From Mycobacterium sp. 1245805.9 (GTDB lineage Bacteria; Actinomycetota; Actinomycetes; Mycobacteriales; Mycobacteriaceae), in the NCBI RefSeq assembly GCF_001672915.1, contig NZ_LZKR01000100.1, positions 1 to 62,722 on the forward strand: a stretch of 62,722 nt of DNA, in the 5' to 3' direction. Positions 47,784 through 56,215 of the stretch are shown here, piece after piece. Each line of letters begins with the position of its first letter. The stretch's first letter is position 1. A model generated the notes under the pieces. That model made no database searches, was not told the DNA's origin, and saw only the letters and a list, made by a program, of their open reading frames with translations. The position numbers and the translations under genes were made by a program.

Positions 47784-48686
47784 CTAGCTGCGCAACGCGG
47801 TCAGCATCCGCGTGAAACTCGCGAGCTCGACGAAACCGTCCGCGGCCGGGGCGCTTCGTCCGGCCGCGTGGAAGATGGCGCCGATGTCGGCGCTACGCGC
47901 CGTCCAGCCACGCTCGGCCAGATACGCCCCGGGATCTGTGTGCTGCCCAGTGAAAGTCAGGCCGCGCAAGTCTATTTCGGGGTCCCGTGCGTTCCATATC
48001 GGGTGAAGCTTTCGCAAATTTTCTCCGAGCGCGTCGGCCCTGGGGCCGTTGACGTAATCAGCACCGAGCTGGCTGCCGGAAGCGCTCAATGCCGTAATCG
48101 CGTCGAGTATTTTGTCGTGCGCCTGGGGCGGTAGATACCCGATCAGGATACCTTCGACGATCCAGACGGTCGGCTGGGCGTCGTCGAAACCCGCTTGGCG
48201 CAACGCCGTTGGCCAGTCCCCGCGCAGATCGATGCCCAGGCAGTGATGTCCCTCGGCGGGCGGCCAGCCCACGCCCGTCAGGACGCTGCGTTTCCACTCG
48301 ATTACCTGCGGTTGGTCGACTTCATAGATGGACATCGCCGGTGGCCAGCCCAAACGGTAGGCGCGGCAGTCCAATCCAGAGGCCAGGATTACGGCCTGCC
48401 GAATGCCAGACCGGCATGCGTCCAGTGCGAAGTCGTCGAGGCTTCTGCTGCGCATGCCGAAGTACGCGGGCATCCAGTCGGCGTCCACGTCCGAGAAATC
48501 GATCGTGCCGTTGACCAATTGGGTGAACAACGTCAATCCGACCGCTCGAACCAGCACCTCGGCGAACGGATCCCTGATCACCGGATCGGTTTGCCTGCCG
48601 GCGACGGCTCGTGCCGCGGCCACCATCGTGGCGGTCGCGCCCACTCCGGTCTTGAGGTCCCAACTGTCGTCACGGGTTCGGGGCAT
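47784..48686 (-). CDS. SAM-dependent methyltransferase, leucine-carboxyl-methyltransferase-like (TIGR00027 type)
   Basis: 300 residues with AAGGGA before the ATG. Family marks: RTRDDSWDLKTGVGATATMVAAARA at the start, DPFAEVLVRAVG, QAVILASGLDCRAYRLGWP (SAM loop) and VYEVDQPQVIEWK-type IYEVDQPQVIEWKRSVL. Mycobacteria have many paralogues, few with known substrates. Upstream of mmpS-mmpL on the same strand, so it may modify the exported molecule. Confidence 0.9.
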   Translation of the reverse strand: MPRTRDDSWDLKTGVGATATMVAAARAVAGRQTDPVIRDPFAEVLVRAVGLTLFTQLVNGTIDFSDVDADWMPAYFGMRSRSLDDFALDACRSGIRQAVILASGLDCRAYRLGWPPAMSIYEVDQPQVIEWKRSVLTGVGWPPAEGHHCLGIDLRGDWPTALRQAGFDDAQPTVWIVEGILIGYLPPQAHDKILDAITALSASGSQLGADYVNGPRADALGENLRKLHPIWNARDPEIDLRGLTFTGQHTDPGAYLAERGWTARSADIGAIFHAAGRSAPAADGFVELASFTRMLTALRS

Positions 48687-48907
48687 GGTAGTCCCTTCGA
48701 GTCATCGGCTGCGTCCAGACAGTCGACGGCACCCGAAGCAGGCGCCCTCTTGAAAGTCACTGTCCGGTGCAAAGTTAGGGCTGCACCCGCGGCCGGTCTA
48801 CCCGAATAGCGCGGCCGATGGCCGGAAAGCGCGGTAAGCCCCCGCGGACCACGCCGGACGGCCGAGTGTGACCTGAGCGGCGCGAGCCACTTATGCCGAT
48901 GCGTGCC

Positions 48908-51073
48908 CTACAGCATGCAGGAGACGCAGCCCTCGACCTCGGTGCCCTCCAGCGCCATTTGCCGCAGCCGGATGTAATACAGCGTCTTGATTCCCTTGCG
49001 CCACGCGTAGATCTGCGCCTTGTTCACGTCGCGGGTGGTGGCGGTGTCCTTGAAGAACAGGGTCAGCGAGAGCCCCTGGTCCACGTGCTGGGTGGCCGCG
49101 GCGTAGGTGTCGATGATCTTCTCGTAGCCGATCTCGTAGGCGTCCTGGTAGTACTCGAGGTTGTCGTTGGTCATGTAGGGCGCCGGGTAGTAGACCCGCC
49201 CGATCTTGCCCTCCTTGCGGATCTCCACCTTCGACACGATCGGGTGGATCGACGACGTGGAGTGGTTGATGTAGGAGATCGACCCGGTCGGCGGCACCGC
49301 CTGCAGGTTCTGGTTGTAGATGCCGTGCGCCTGGACCGATTCCTTCAACCGCTTCCAGTCGTCCTGGGTGGGGATGCGGATCTCGGCGTCGGCGAACAGC
49401 TGGCGCACCTTGTCGGTAGCCGGCTCCCACGCCTGCTCGGTGTACTTGTCGAAGAACTCGCCCGACGCGTACTCGGAGCGCTCGAAACCCTTGAAGTGCG
49501 TGCCGCGTTCGATCGCGATCCGGTTCGAGGCCCGCAGCGCGTGGTAGAGCACCGTGTAGAAGTAGATGTTGGTGAAGTCGATGCCTTCCTCGGAACCGTA
49601 GAAGATGCCCTCCCGGGCGAGGTAGCCGTGCAGGTTCATCTGACCCAGCCCGATCGCGTGGGAATCGTTGTTGCCCTGCTCGATTGAGGGCACCGACGTG
49701 ATGTGCGTCTGGTCGCTCACGGCGGTCAGCGCCCGGATGGCCACCTCGATCGTCTGGGCGAAGTCCGGCGAGTCCATCGTCTTGGCGATGTTCAGCGACC
49801 CCAGGTTGCACGAAATGTCCTTGCCCACCTTGGCATACGACAGGTCATCGTTGAATTCCGACGGCGTGGACACCTGCAGGATCTCCGAGCACAGGTTCGA
49901 GTGCGTGATCTTGCCCTCGATGGGGTTGGCCCGGTTCACCGTGTCCTCAAACATGATGTACGGGTAGCCCGACTCGAACTGCAGCTCGGCCAGCGTCTGG
50001 AAGAACTCGCGCGCCTTGATCTTGGTCTTGCGGATGCGCGCGTCGTCGACCATCTCGTAGTACTTCTCGGTCACTGAGATGTCGGCGAACGGCACCCCGT
50101 AGACGCGCTCGACGTCGTACGGCGAGAACAGGTACATGTCCTCGTTCTTCTTGGCCAGCTCGAAGGTGATGTCGGGGATCACCACGCCCAGGCTCAGGGT
50201 CTTGATCCGGATCTTCTCGTCGGCGTTCTCCCGCTTGGTGTCCAGGAAGCGGTAGATGTCGGGGTGATGCGCCTGCAGGTACACCGCGCCGGCGCCCTGG
50301 CGAGCCCCCAGCTGATTGGCGTAGGAGAACGAGTCCTCGAGCAGCTTCATGATCGGGATGACGCCCGAGGACTGGTTTTCGATGTTCTTGATCGGCGCGC
50401 CGTGCTCGCGAATGTTGGAGAGCAGCAACGCGACTCCCCCGCCGCGCTTGGACAGCTGCAGGGCGGAGTTGATCGATCGCCCGATTGACTCCATGTTGTC
50501 CTCGATGCGAAGGAGGAAGCAGCTGACCGGCTCGCCGCGTTGCTTCTTGCCCGAGTTCAAGAACGTCGGGGTGGCCGGCTGGAACCGCCCGTCGATGATC
50601 TCGTCGACCAGCTTCTCGGCCAGCCCGGTGTCGCCGGACGCCAACGTGAGCGCGACCATGACGACGCGGTCCTCGAAGCGCTCCAGGTAGCGCTTCCCGT
50701 CGAACGTCTTCAGCGTGTAGGAGGTGTAGTACTTGAACGCACCGAGAAACGTCGGGAAGCGGAACTTCTTGGCGTAGGCGCGGTCCAGCAGCTCCTTGAC
50801 GAAGTTGCGCGAGTACTGGTCGAGAACCTCACGCTCGTAATAGTTCTCGCGGATCAGATAGTCGAGCTTCTCGTCCTGATTGTGAAAGAAGACGGTGTTC
50901 TGGTTGACGTGCTCCAGGAAGTACTGGCGCGCCGCGAGCACGTCCTTGTCGAACTGAATCCTGCCGTCCTTGTCGTACAGGTTCAGCATCGCGTTCAGAG
51001 CGTGGTAGTCCGTCTCTTCGGGCGACACATGCGTGCCGGCGGCTACAGGCTCTGCAGTGACGGTTGGTGGCAC
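48908..51073 (-). CDS. nrdE: class Ib ribonucleotide reductase large subunit NrdE
   Basis: 721 residues from a GTG at 51073 with GGAAGGA upstream. Active-site cysteines: [18 protein letters not shown] and the C-terminal redox pair CVSC ([10 protein letters not shown]). NLxxxI-type catalytic loop NLCSEI present. With NrdF it reduces NDPs to dNDPs, re-reduced by NrdH. Overlaps nrdI by 31 bp, so translation is coupled. Confidence 0.96.
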   Translation of the reverse strand: MPPTVTAEPVAAGTHVSPEETDYHALNAMLNLYDKDGRIQFDKDVLAARQYFLEHVNQNTVFFHNQDEKLDYLIRENYYEREVLDQYSRNFVKELLDRAYAKKFRFPTFLGAFKYYTSYTLKTFDGKRYLERFEDRVVMVALTLASGDTGLAEKLVDEIIDGRFQPATPTFLNSGKKQRGEPVSCFLLRIEDNMESIGRSINSALQLSKRGGGVALLLSNIREHGAPIKNIENQSSGVIPIMKLLEDSFSYANQLGARQGAGAVYLQAHHPDIYRFLDTKRENADEKIRIKTLSLGVVIPDITFELAKKNEDMYLFSPYDVERVYGVPFADISVTEKYYEMVDDARIRKTKIKAREFFQTLAELQFESGYPYIMFEDTVNRANPIEGKITHSNLCSEILQVSTPSEFNDDLSYAKVGKDISCNLGSLNIAKTMDSPDFAQTIEVAIRALTAVSDQTHITSVPSIEQGNNDSHAIGLGQMNLHGYLAREGIFYGSEEGIDFTNIYFYTVLYHALRASNRIAIERGTHFKGFERSEYASGEFFDKYTEQAWEPATDKVRQLFADAEIRIPTQDDWKRLKESVQAHGIYNQNLQAVPPTGSISYINHSTSSIHPIVSKVEIRKEGKIGRVYYPAPYMTNDNLEYYQDAYEIGYEKIIDTYAAATQHVDQGLSLTLFFKDTATTRDVNKAQIYAWRKGIKTLYYIRLRQMALEGTEVEGCVSCML

Positions 51074-51492
51074 GTCTGTTCCTTCCAGAAATCGGCGAGG
51101 CCGGCACGGACGGCATCCACGTCGTCCGGGGTCCCCATCAGTTCGAAGCGGTAAAGGTAGGGAACGCGGCACTTGCGCGAGATGATGTTGCCCGCGTACG
51201 CGAATGCGATCCCGTAGTCGTTGTTGCCCGCGGCGATGACGCCGCGGATCAGCGACCGGTTGAGCTCGTTGTTCAAGAAGGCGATGACCTGCTTAGGGAC
51301 ATACCCCGCGGCGTTGATGTCCAAATCGTGCCGTCCACCGCCGTACGTCGGCACTATCAGCACGTACGGCTCGTCGACCTCGATGCGCCCGTGCAGCGGT
51401 ATCCGTGTGGCGGGAACACCCAGCTTCTGCACGAAGCGGTGGGTGCTCTCCGACACGGAAGAGAAGTAGACCAGGTTGCGCCCCACGTCCAT
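51043..51492 (-). CDS. nrdI: NrdI flavodoxin-like activator of class Ib RNR
   Basis: 149 residues, strong AAGGAGGT ten bases before the ATG. Flavodoxin-like: [27 protein letters not shown], and the loop [15 protein letters not shown] that binds FMN. It supplies superoxide/oxidant for assembling the dimanganese-tyrosyl radical of NrdF. Confidence 0.95.
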   Translation of the reverse strand: MDVGRNLVYFSSVSESTHRFVQKLGVPATRIPLHGRIEVDEPYVLIVPTYGGGRHDLDINAAGYVPKQVIAFLNNELNRSLIRGVIAAGNNDYGIAFAYAGNIISRKCRVPYLYRFELMGTPDDVDAVRAGLADFWKEQTCHQPSLQSL

Positions 51493-51523
51493 GGCACCGC
51501 AACCTCCTTACCTAACGCTTTGC

Positions 51524-51763
51524 CTACGCGCTGAGTGCCGACTCGGCGAGCGCCTTGATGCGATCGGGCCGGAACCCCGACCAGTGGTCGTTGCCCGCCA
51601 CCACCACGGGAGCCTGCAGGTAGCCCAGCGCCATCACGTAGTCCCGCGACTCTGCGTCCAGCGTGATGTCGACCTTCTGGTAGGCGATGCCCTGCTTGTC
51701 CAGGGCCTTGAAGGTGGCGCTGCACTGCACGCACGCGGGCTTCGTGTAGACGGTGATGCTCAT
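51524..51763 (-). CDS. nrdH: glutaredoxin-like NrdH-redoxin
   Basis: 79 residues, AAAGGAGC before the ATG at 51763. Redox motif CVQC in VYTKPACVQCSATFK, and the C-terminal SGFRPDRIKALAES (WSGFRP motif of NrdH). It takes electrons from thioredoxin reductase to NrdE. First gene of the nrdH-nrdI-nrdE operon. Confidence 0.96.
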   Translation of the reverse strand: MSITVYTKPACVQCSATFKALDKQGIAYQKVDITLDAESRDYVMALGYLQAPVVVAGNDHWSGFRPDRIKALAESALSA

Positions 51764-51964
51764 GGATGCCGCTCCTTTGCGGAAGGGGAACGTGTAACGG
51801 ACTGGCAACTACTTGGGTACTGCACCAAACTCGGTCCTCGCTGTGTTCAGCGGCCCGCCAGGCCCCGTGATTCCCGTCGTGCGGCTTCGAGGTCTTCGAG
51901 CCGATTCGGGGAGGCCCCCAAGCCCGGCCAGCTTGGGAAACCTGGGATCTGCCGGTGCCTCGAA

Positions 51965-52012
51965 ACACTACACCTAGTGGCCGACAAGTTGTCCAGATAC
52001 AAGATGTTCGGA
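51965..52012. promoter_or_regulatory. paired NrdR-type boxes upstream of nrdHIE
   Basis: ACACTACACCTAGTGG (51965-51980) matches the NrdR consensus on both halves but one base; ATACAAGATGTTCGGA (51997-52012) is a degenerate second box. The 32-bp offset and the CCGACAAG between them mirror the nrdF2 arrangement (35288-35335). They lie about 200 bp upstream of nrdH. Confidence 0.65.
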
Positions 52013-52167
52013 ATAACAATTTTGAAATTCGCTGGTCGTAAGCCCTCCGGCCGACACGCCCTCGGCGTGTCGCAGGTCACATGTCGGTCACGCGAGCTCA
52101 TGCGCACCGGTATATCACCGGGCACCGACACCGCCGGCACGATCGCGAGCCCCGACGGACCGTCAGC

Positions 52168-52195
52168 AAAGCCGCCAGCGCGGGCTGGCGGCTTT
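52168..52195 (-). terminator. intrinsic terminator downstream of the FMN reductase
   Basis: AAAGCCGCCAGC (52168-52179) pairs perfectly with GCTGGCGGCTTT (52184-52195), 12-bp stem and GCGG loop, ending in TTT on either strand. It is 62 bp after the stop of the FMN reductase gene. It could serve a plus-strand small RNA as well. Confidence 0.65.
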
Positions 52196-52257
52196 GGCTA
52201 TTCGGTTATCGAAACGTCGCTGGTGGCCGGCGCGCGGCTTGTCGGTTCCCGCTAAAT

Positions 52258-52815
52258 TCAGCCGACTTCGGCGGCCAGCTTGCCGACGACGTCACGCACG
52301 TTCGCCGGGAGCTCGGGGTGTTCGGCGGGCCCCTTGCCGTCCAGGGTTTTGAACGGCACGGACAGCTTGATCGACTCGATCACGCGGGCGCCGGCGATTC
52401 CGAACGACTTGCGCGTCTCGTCGTGCGCCCACACGCCGCCGTACTGTCCGAAGGACCCCCCGACGACCGCCAGGGGCTTGCCCTTCAGCGCGCCGTCGCC
52501 CCACGGGCGGGACAGCCAGTCGATCGCGTTCTTGATGACCGCGGGGATGCTGCCGTTGTACTCCGGGGTGACCACCAGCGCGGCGTCCGCGTCGGCCGCA
52601 GCGCCGCGCAGCGCGGCCACCGGGGCCAGCGCCGGCACGCCGGTCGTCATCGAGTCGTCGATCTCCTCGTTGTAGAACGGCAGCTCAGCCAGCCCCTCGA
52701 AGATCGTGACGGTCACGCCGTCGGGAGCCACCGCCCCCGCCAGCTCGGCGATCTGGCGGTTGATCGACGCAGCGCGCAGGCTGCCCACTAACGCCAAAAT
52801 CTTGATCTCTGACAA
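52258..52815 (-). CDS. NADPH-dependent FMN reductase (Rv3054c type)
   Basis: 185 residues from a TTG at 52815 with AAGG upstream. Flavodoxin-like FMN-reductase family: KILALVGSLRAASINRQIAEL, ALVVTPEYNGSIPAVIKNAIDWLSR and VVGGSFGQYGGVWAHDETR. It should reduce FMN, quinones or azo compounds. Divergent from the TetR at 52905 with a 20-bp palindrome between. Confidence 0.92.
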   Translation of the reverse strand: MSEIKILALVGSLRAASINRQIAELAGAVAPDGVTVTIFEGLAELPFYNEEIDDSMTTGVPALAPVAALRGAAADADAALVVTPEYNGSIPAVIKNAIDWLSRPWGDGALKGKPLAVVGGSFGQYGGVWAHDETRKSFGIAGARVIESIKLSVPFKTLDGKGPAEHPELPANVRDVVGKLAAEVG

Positions 52816-52858
52816 CCTTGTTTCCCTTCGGCCGTTGGTCTACATCCTTGCATGCCCC

Positions 52859-52878
52859 AACCGGACTATAGTCCGGTT
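52859..52878. promoter_or_regulatory. 20-bp perfect palindrome, TetR operator
   Basis: AACCGGACTATAGTCCGGTT is a perfect 20-bp inverted repeat in the gap between the FMN reductase (start 52815, minus) and the TetR gene (start 52905, plus). Position and length fit an operator controlling both. Confidence 0.8.
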
Positions 52879-52904
52879 TATTCCGGCGGCGCTAAAGTGC
52901 GGAT

Positions 52905-53507
52905 GTGAGCGGTGTCGAGCGGTCGCGCGAGTTGCCCGTGTCGGTTCCCCAGGAACGGGGCGACGCGGCCCGCAACCGCACCCTCCTGCTGCAGGCCGCC
53001 CGCCGGCTGGTCGCCGAGCGCGGCGCCGACGCCGTCACCATGGACGACGTCGCCGCTGCCGCGGGAGTCGGCAAGGGCACGCTGTTCCGCCGCTTCGGCA
53101 GCCGGGCCGGCCTGATGATGGTGCTGCTCGACGACGACGAGCGCGCCAGCCAGCAGGCGTTTCTGTTCGGTCCGCCGCCACTCGGACCGGATGCCCCGCC
53201 GATGGATCGCCTGGTCGCCTTCGGTCGCGAGCGGATGTGTTTCGTCCACGCCCACCACGAACTGCTGTCGGCGGCCAACCGCGACCCGCAGCTGCGCCAC
53301 GCCGGGGCGCTCGAGGTGCAGCGCACGCACGTGCGGCTGCTGCTGGCCTCGGCGGGCACCACCGGCGACCTCGATATCCAGACCGACGCGCTGCTCTCGC
53401 TGCTCGACGCGGATTACGTGGAGCACCAACTCAATGGCGGCGGCCACACCATGGACACGTTGTGCGATGCGTGGGAAAGCCTGGCGCGCAAGCTCTGTGG
53501 CCGGTGA
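52905..53507 (+). CDS. TetR family transcriptional regulator (Rv3055 type)
   Basis: 200 residues from a GTG at 52905. HTH: TMDDVAAAAGVGKGTLFRRFGSRAGLM. The stop is 7 bp before dinB2, so the two are co-transcribed. Probably represses the divergent FMN reductase through the palindrome at 52859. Confidence 0.9.
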   Translation: MSGVERSRELPVSVPQERGDAARNRTLLLQAARRLVAERGADAVTMDDVAAAAGVGKGTLFRRFGSRAGLMMVLLDDDERASQQAFLFGPPPLGPDAPPMDRLVAFGRERMCFVHAHHELLSAANRDPQLRHAGALEVQRTHVRLLLASAGTTGDLDIQTDALLSLLDADYVEHQLNGGGHTMDTLCDAWESLARKLCGR

Positions 53508-53514
53508 GGGCGCC

Positions 53515-54543
53515 ATGAGCTGGGTCCTGCATGTCGACCTCGACCAGTTCCTGGCCTCGGTCGAGCTGCGCCGCCACCCCGAACTGGCCGGGCTGCCGGT
53601 CATCGTCGGCGGCAGCGGCGACCCGACCGAGCCGCGCAAGGTGGTCACCTGCGCCTCGTACGAGGCCCGCGAGTTCGGCGTGCACGCCGGCATGCCGTTG
53701 CGCACCGCCGCCCGCCGCTGCCCGGACGCCACCTTCCTGCCGTCGGACCCGGCCGCCTACGACGAGGCCTCCGATCAGGTGATGGGCCTGCTGCGCGACC
53801 TGGGGCATCCGGTCGAGGTGTGGGGCTGGGACGAGGCGTACGTCGGCGTCGAGGGCGGGGATCCGACCGAGGTGGCAGAACAGATCCGGACGGTCGTGGC
53901 GTCGGAAACCGGACTGTCCTGCTCGGTCGGCATCAGCGACAACAAACAGCGGGCCAAGGTCGCCACCGGCTTCGCGAAACCGGCCGGCATTTTTGCGCTC
54001 ACCGACGCGAACTGGATGGCGGTGATGGCGGAGCGTCCGGTCGACGCGCTGTGGGGGGTGGGCCCGAAAACGGCGAAAAAGCTTGCGGCCCTTGATATCA
54101 CCACGGTGCGCGAGCTGGCGGGCGCCGACGCCGAGCTGCTGACGTCCACCTTCGGCCCGCGCACCGGCCTGTGGCTGCTGCTGCTGGCCAAGGGTGGCGG
54201 CGACGCGGAAGTCAGCGCCGAGCCGTGGGTACCGCGCTCGCGCAGCCACGTCGTCACCTTTCCGCGCGACCTGACCGAGCGGGCCGAAATGGACTCGGCC
54301 ATAACCCAATTGGCGCGCCAGGCCTTGGATGACGTGCTGGCGGCGGGGCGGATCGTCACCCGCGTCGCCGTCACCGTGCGGACCGCGACGTTCTACACCC
54401 GCACCAAGATCCGCAAGCTGCCCGCCCCCACCACCGACGCCGACACCATCACCGACGCGGCCCTGCGCGTGCTGGACCTCTTCGAGCTGGACCGGCCGAT
54501 TCGGCTACTCGGCGTGCGTCTCGAGCTGGCCATGGGAGACTAG
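53515..54543 (+). CDS. dinB2: Y-family DNA polymerase DinB2 with leucine steric gate
   Basis: 342 residues from an ATG at 53515 (GGTGAGGG upstream). Y-family polymerase IV: metal ligands Asp8, Asp106 and Glu107 (HVDLDQFLASVE; WGWDEAYVG). The aromatic steric gate of E. coli Pol IV (Phe13) is Leu13 here, as in M. smegmatis DinB2, which incorporates ribonucleotides readily. The C-terminus ends at LLGVRLELAMGD with no obvious beta-clamp motif. Same operon as the TetR gene. Confidence 0.93.
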   Translation: MSWVLHVDLDQFLASVELRRHPELAGLPVIVGGSGDPTEPRKVVTCASYEAREFGVHAGMPLRTAARRCPDATFLPSDPAAYDEASDQVMGLLRDLGHPVEVWGWDEAYVGVEGGDPTEVAEQIRTVVASETGLSCSVGISDNKQRAKVATGFAKPAGIFALTDANWMAVMAERPVDALWGVGPKTAKKLAALDITTVRELAGADAELLTSTFGPRTGLWLLLLAKGGGDAEVSAEPWVPRSRSHVVTFPRDLTERAEMDSAITQLARQALDDVLAAGRIVTRVAVTVRTATFYTRTKIRKLPAPTTDADTITDAALRVLDLFELDRPIRLLGVRLELAMGD

Positions 54544-55431
54544 CGGCGCCGGGGCGGGACGCAGTGCGCGCGTGAAGATCACGTTCACCTGACGCATCGC
54601 CACGCTGTATGGCCACCAGGCCAGCCGCTTGAAGGCGTACAGCGCGCGGATGTCGCTCGACGTGTAGATCAGGTAGCGGTTCTTCGCGACGCCGGCCAGG
54701 ATCTTCTCGGCCGCCCTTTCCGGCGACACCGCGTGTCCGCTGAAGCGGTCCACCCAGCGGGCGACCCGGGGATCCTCGCGGTCGACCCCGGCGATTTCGA
54801 CCGTGTCCACCAACGGGGTCTTCACCGCGCCGGGCACCACGACCGACACCCCGATGCCGTGGCGCGCGAGGTCGAAGCGCAACACCTCGGACAGGCCGCG
54901 CAGCCCGAACTTGCTCGCGCTGTAGGCCGCGTGCCACGGCAGCGCAACCAGCCCCGCCGCCGACGACACGTTGACCACGTGCCCGCCCCGGCCGGCCGCC
55001 AGCATCGGGGGAACGAACGCCTCGATGACGTGGATCGGACCCATCAGGTTGATCGCGATCATCTTGCTCCACTGCTCGTGGGTCAGCCGGTCGACGGTGC
55101 CCCACGCCGACACGCCGGCGATGTTCAGCACGACGTCCATGGTCGAATGCTCGGCGTGGATGTCGGCGGCAAACGCCGCCACCTGGTCGTGGTCGGCGAT
55201 GTCGAGAGCGCGGTGGGCGGGCACCGCCGCCCCCAGCGCGCGGGCGTCGGCCACGGTCGACTCGAGGCCGTCGGCGTTGCGGTCGGTCAGGTACAGCTCG
55301 GCGCCCTGCGCGGCCAACCGCAGGGCGGTCGCGCGCCCGATCCCGCTGGCCGCCCCGGTGACCAGGCACCGCTTCCCCGCGAAATACCGCCCAGATGCCC
55401 CCGGAAGCCTTAGCCCCATGGCCGTGACCAT
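54505..55431 (-). CDS. short-chain dehydrogenase/reductase (Rv3057c type)
   Basis: 308 residues. SDR motifs: VTGAASGIGRATALRL, NIAGVSAWG, Ser in VNVSSAAG and catalytic YSASKFGLR. A C-terminal extension (DIRALYAFKRLAWWPYSVAMRQVNVIFTRAL) looks membrane-associated. The tail overlaps dinB2 by 39 bp. It starts 6 bp after the TetR stop, on the same strand. Confidence 0.9.
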   Translation of the reverse strand: MVTAMGLRLPGASGRYFAGKRCLVTGAASGIGRATALRLAAQGAELYLTDRNADGLESTVADARALGAAVPAHRALDIADHDQVAAFAADIHAEHSTMDVVLNIAGVSAWGTVDRLTHEQWSKMIAINLMGPIHVIEAFVPPMLAAGRGGHVVNVSSAAGLVALPWHAAYSASKFGLRGLSEVLRFDLARHGIGVSVVVPGAVKTPLVDTVEIAGVDREDPRVARWVDRFSGHAVSPERAAEKILAGVAKNRYLIYTSSDIRALYAFKRLAWWPYSVAMRQVNVIFTRALRPAPAPLVSHGQLETHAE

Positions 55432-55437
55432 ACCGCG

Positions 55438-56091
55438 TTACTTCGGGCCGCCACCCCAGAGCGAATTCAGCCACAGCTGCTCGAGCACCCGCACGCGGCG
55501 CTCCACGTCGTCTTGATGACCTTGGCGTCCGGCGAGCAGCGGGTCGCCGCTCAGCGTCAGGGAGGTGGTGCCCGCCAGGATGCGCACGAGCGCCGGGACG
55601 TCGTCGCTGATCGGGTTCGCGGTACCCGCCTTGATCTCCGCCTCGACGATCGCGGTGATCTGGCCCAGCACCATCTCGAACTGCCGCTCCAGCAGCTCTT
55701 GAATCTGAACGTCGGTGTGGCGGGCCACCTCACAGGCCGCCATCACCGGGTCGTTGTGCGCGTAGACCGCGGCGGCGCTGCGGACCATCCGCTTGGCGAA
55801 CTGCTCCGGCGACTCGCCCGGCTGGCGGGGGGCGAAGTATTGGGTGAGCTCTTCGAGTTCCTCGGCGGCGTAGGCCATGATCTGGGCGAGCACCGCGTAC
55901 TTGGAGTCGAAGTAGAAGTAGAAGCCCGATCGGGCGACCCCGGCGCGCAGGCTGATGGTGCTCACCGACAGCTCCGCGAACGGTACTTCCTCGAGCAGGT
56001 CGCGCACCGCCTGCATGATCGCCTGCCGATGCTTGTCGCCCCGGCGGCGAATGGCCGGTTCGCCCGGGTCCGGGTCGGCGTGGCTGCTCAC
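55438..56091 (-). CDS. TetR family transcriptional regulator (Rv3058c type)
   Basis: 217 residues from a GTG at 56091 (AAGG upstream). HTH: VSTISLRAGVARSGFYFYFDSKYAVLAQIM. Divergent from cyp136 with a 22-bp inverted repeat between, and followed by the SDR in the same operon: a plausible repressor of all three. Confidence 0.9.
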   Translation of the reverse strand: MSSHADPDPGEPAIRRRGDKHRQAIMQAVRDLLEEVPFAELSVSTISLRAGVARSGFYFYFDSKYAVLAQIMAYAAEELEELTQYFAPRQPGESPEQFAKRMVRSAAAVYAHNDPVMAACEVARHTDVQIQELLERQFEMVLGQITAIVEAEIKAGTANPISDDVPALVRILAGTTSLTLSGDPLLAGRQGHQDDVERRVRVLEQLWLNSLWGGGPK

Positions 56092-56124
56092 GTCATCGAC
56101 CTTGCACCACGCCACAGGAAAAGC

Positions 56125-56146
56125 AAACTTGACAGCCGTCAAGTTT
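56125..56146. promoter_or_regulatory. 22-bp inverted repeat, TetR operator between Rv3058c-type gene and cyp136
   Basis: AAACTTGAC (56125-56133) and GTCAAGTTT (56138-56146) are perfect arms around AGCC. The site lies 34 bp upstream of the TetR start and 70 bp upstream of cyp136, in a locally AT-rich spot. Confidence 0.75.
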
Positions 56147-56215
56147 TTCCCGAAGGTAGGGATCAGTGACCGCTGTCACCCGCCCCGGGCCCGCCAAGGA
56201 GCGCGAAGGAGTTTC

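Larger units (their letters stand above)
51764..52257. other. long intergenic stretch: nrdHIE leader, NrdR boxes and two hairpins
   Basis: This 494-bp gap holds no convincing gene. Nearest nrdH is ~200 bp of leader, then the NrdR-type pair (51965-52012). Beyond it lie a tight hairpin CGACACGCC-CTC-GGCGTGTCG (52052-52072) and a terminator (52168-52195). The stretch between the two hairpins could encode a small RNA on either strand. AT-rich DNA at 51995-52030 may hold the nrdHIE promoter. Confidence 0.5.

Noticed and set aside
48770..48800. GGTGCA...TGCACC inverted repeat upstream of the LCM-like methyltransferase
   Set aside because: Six-base arms with a 10-base spacer in GC-rich DNA are expected by chance.
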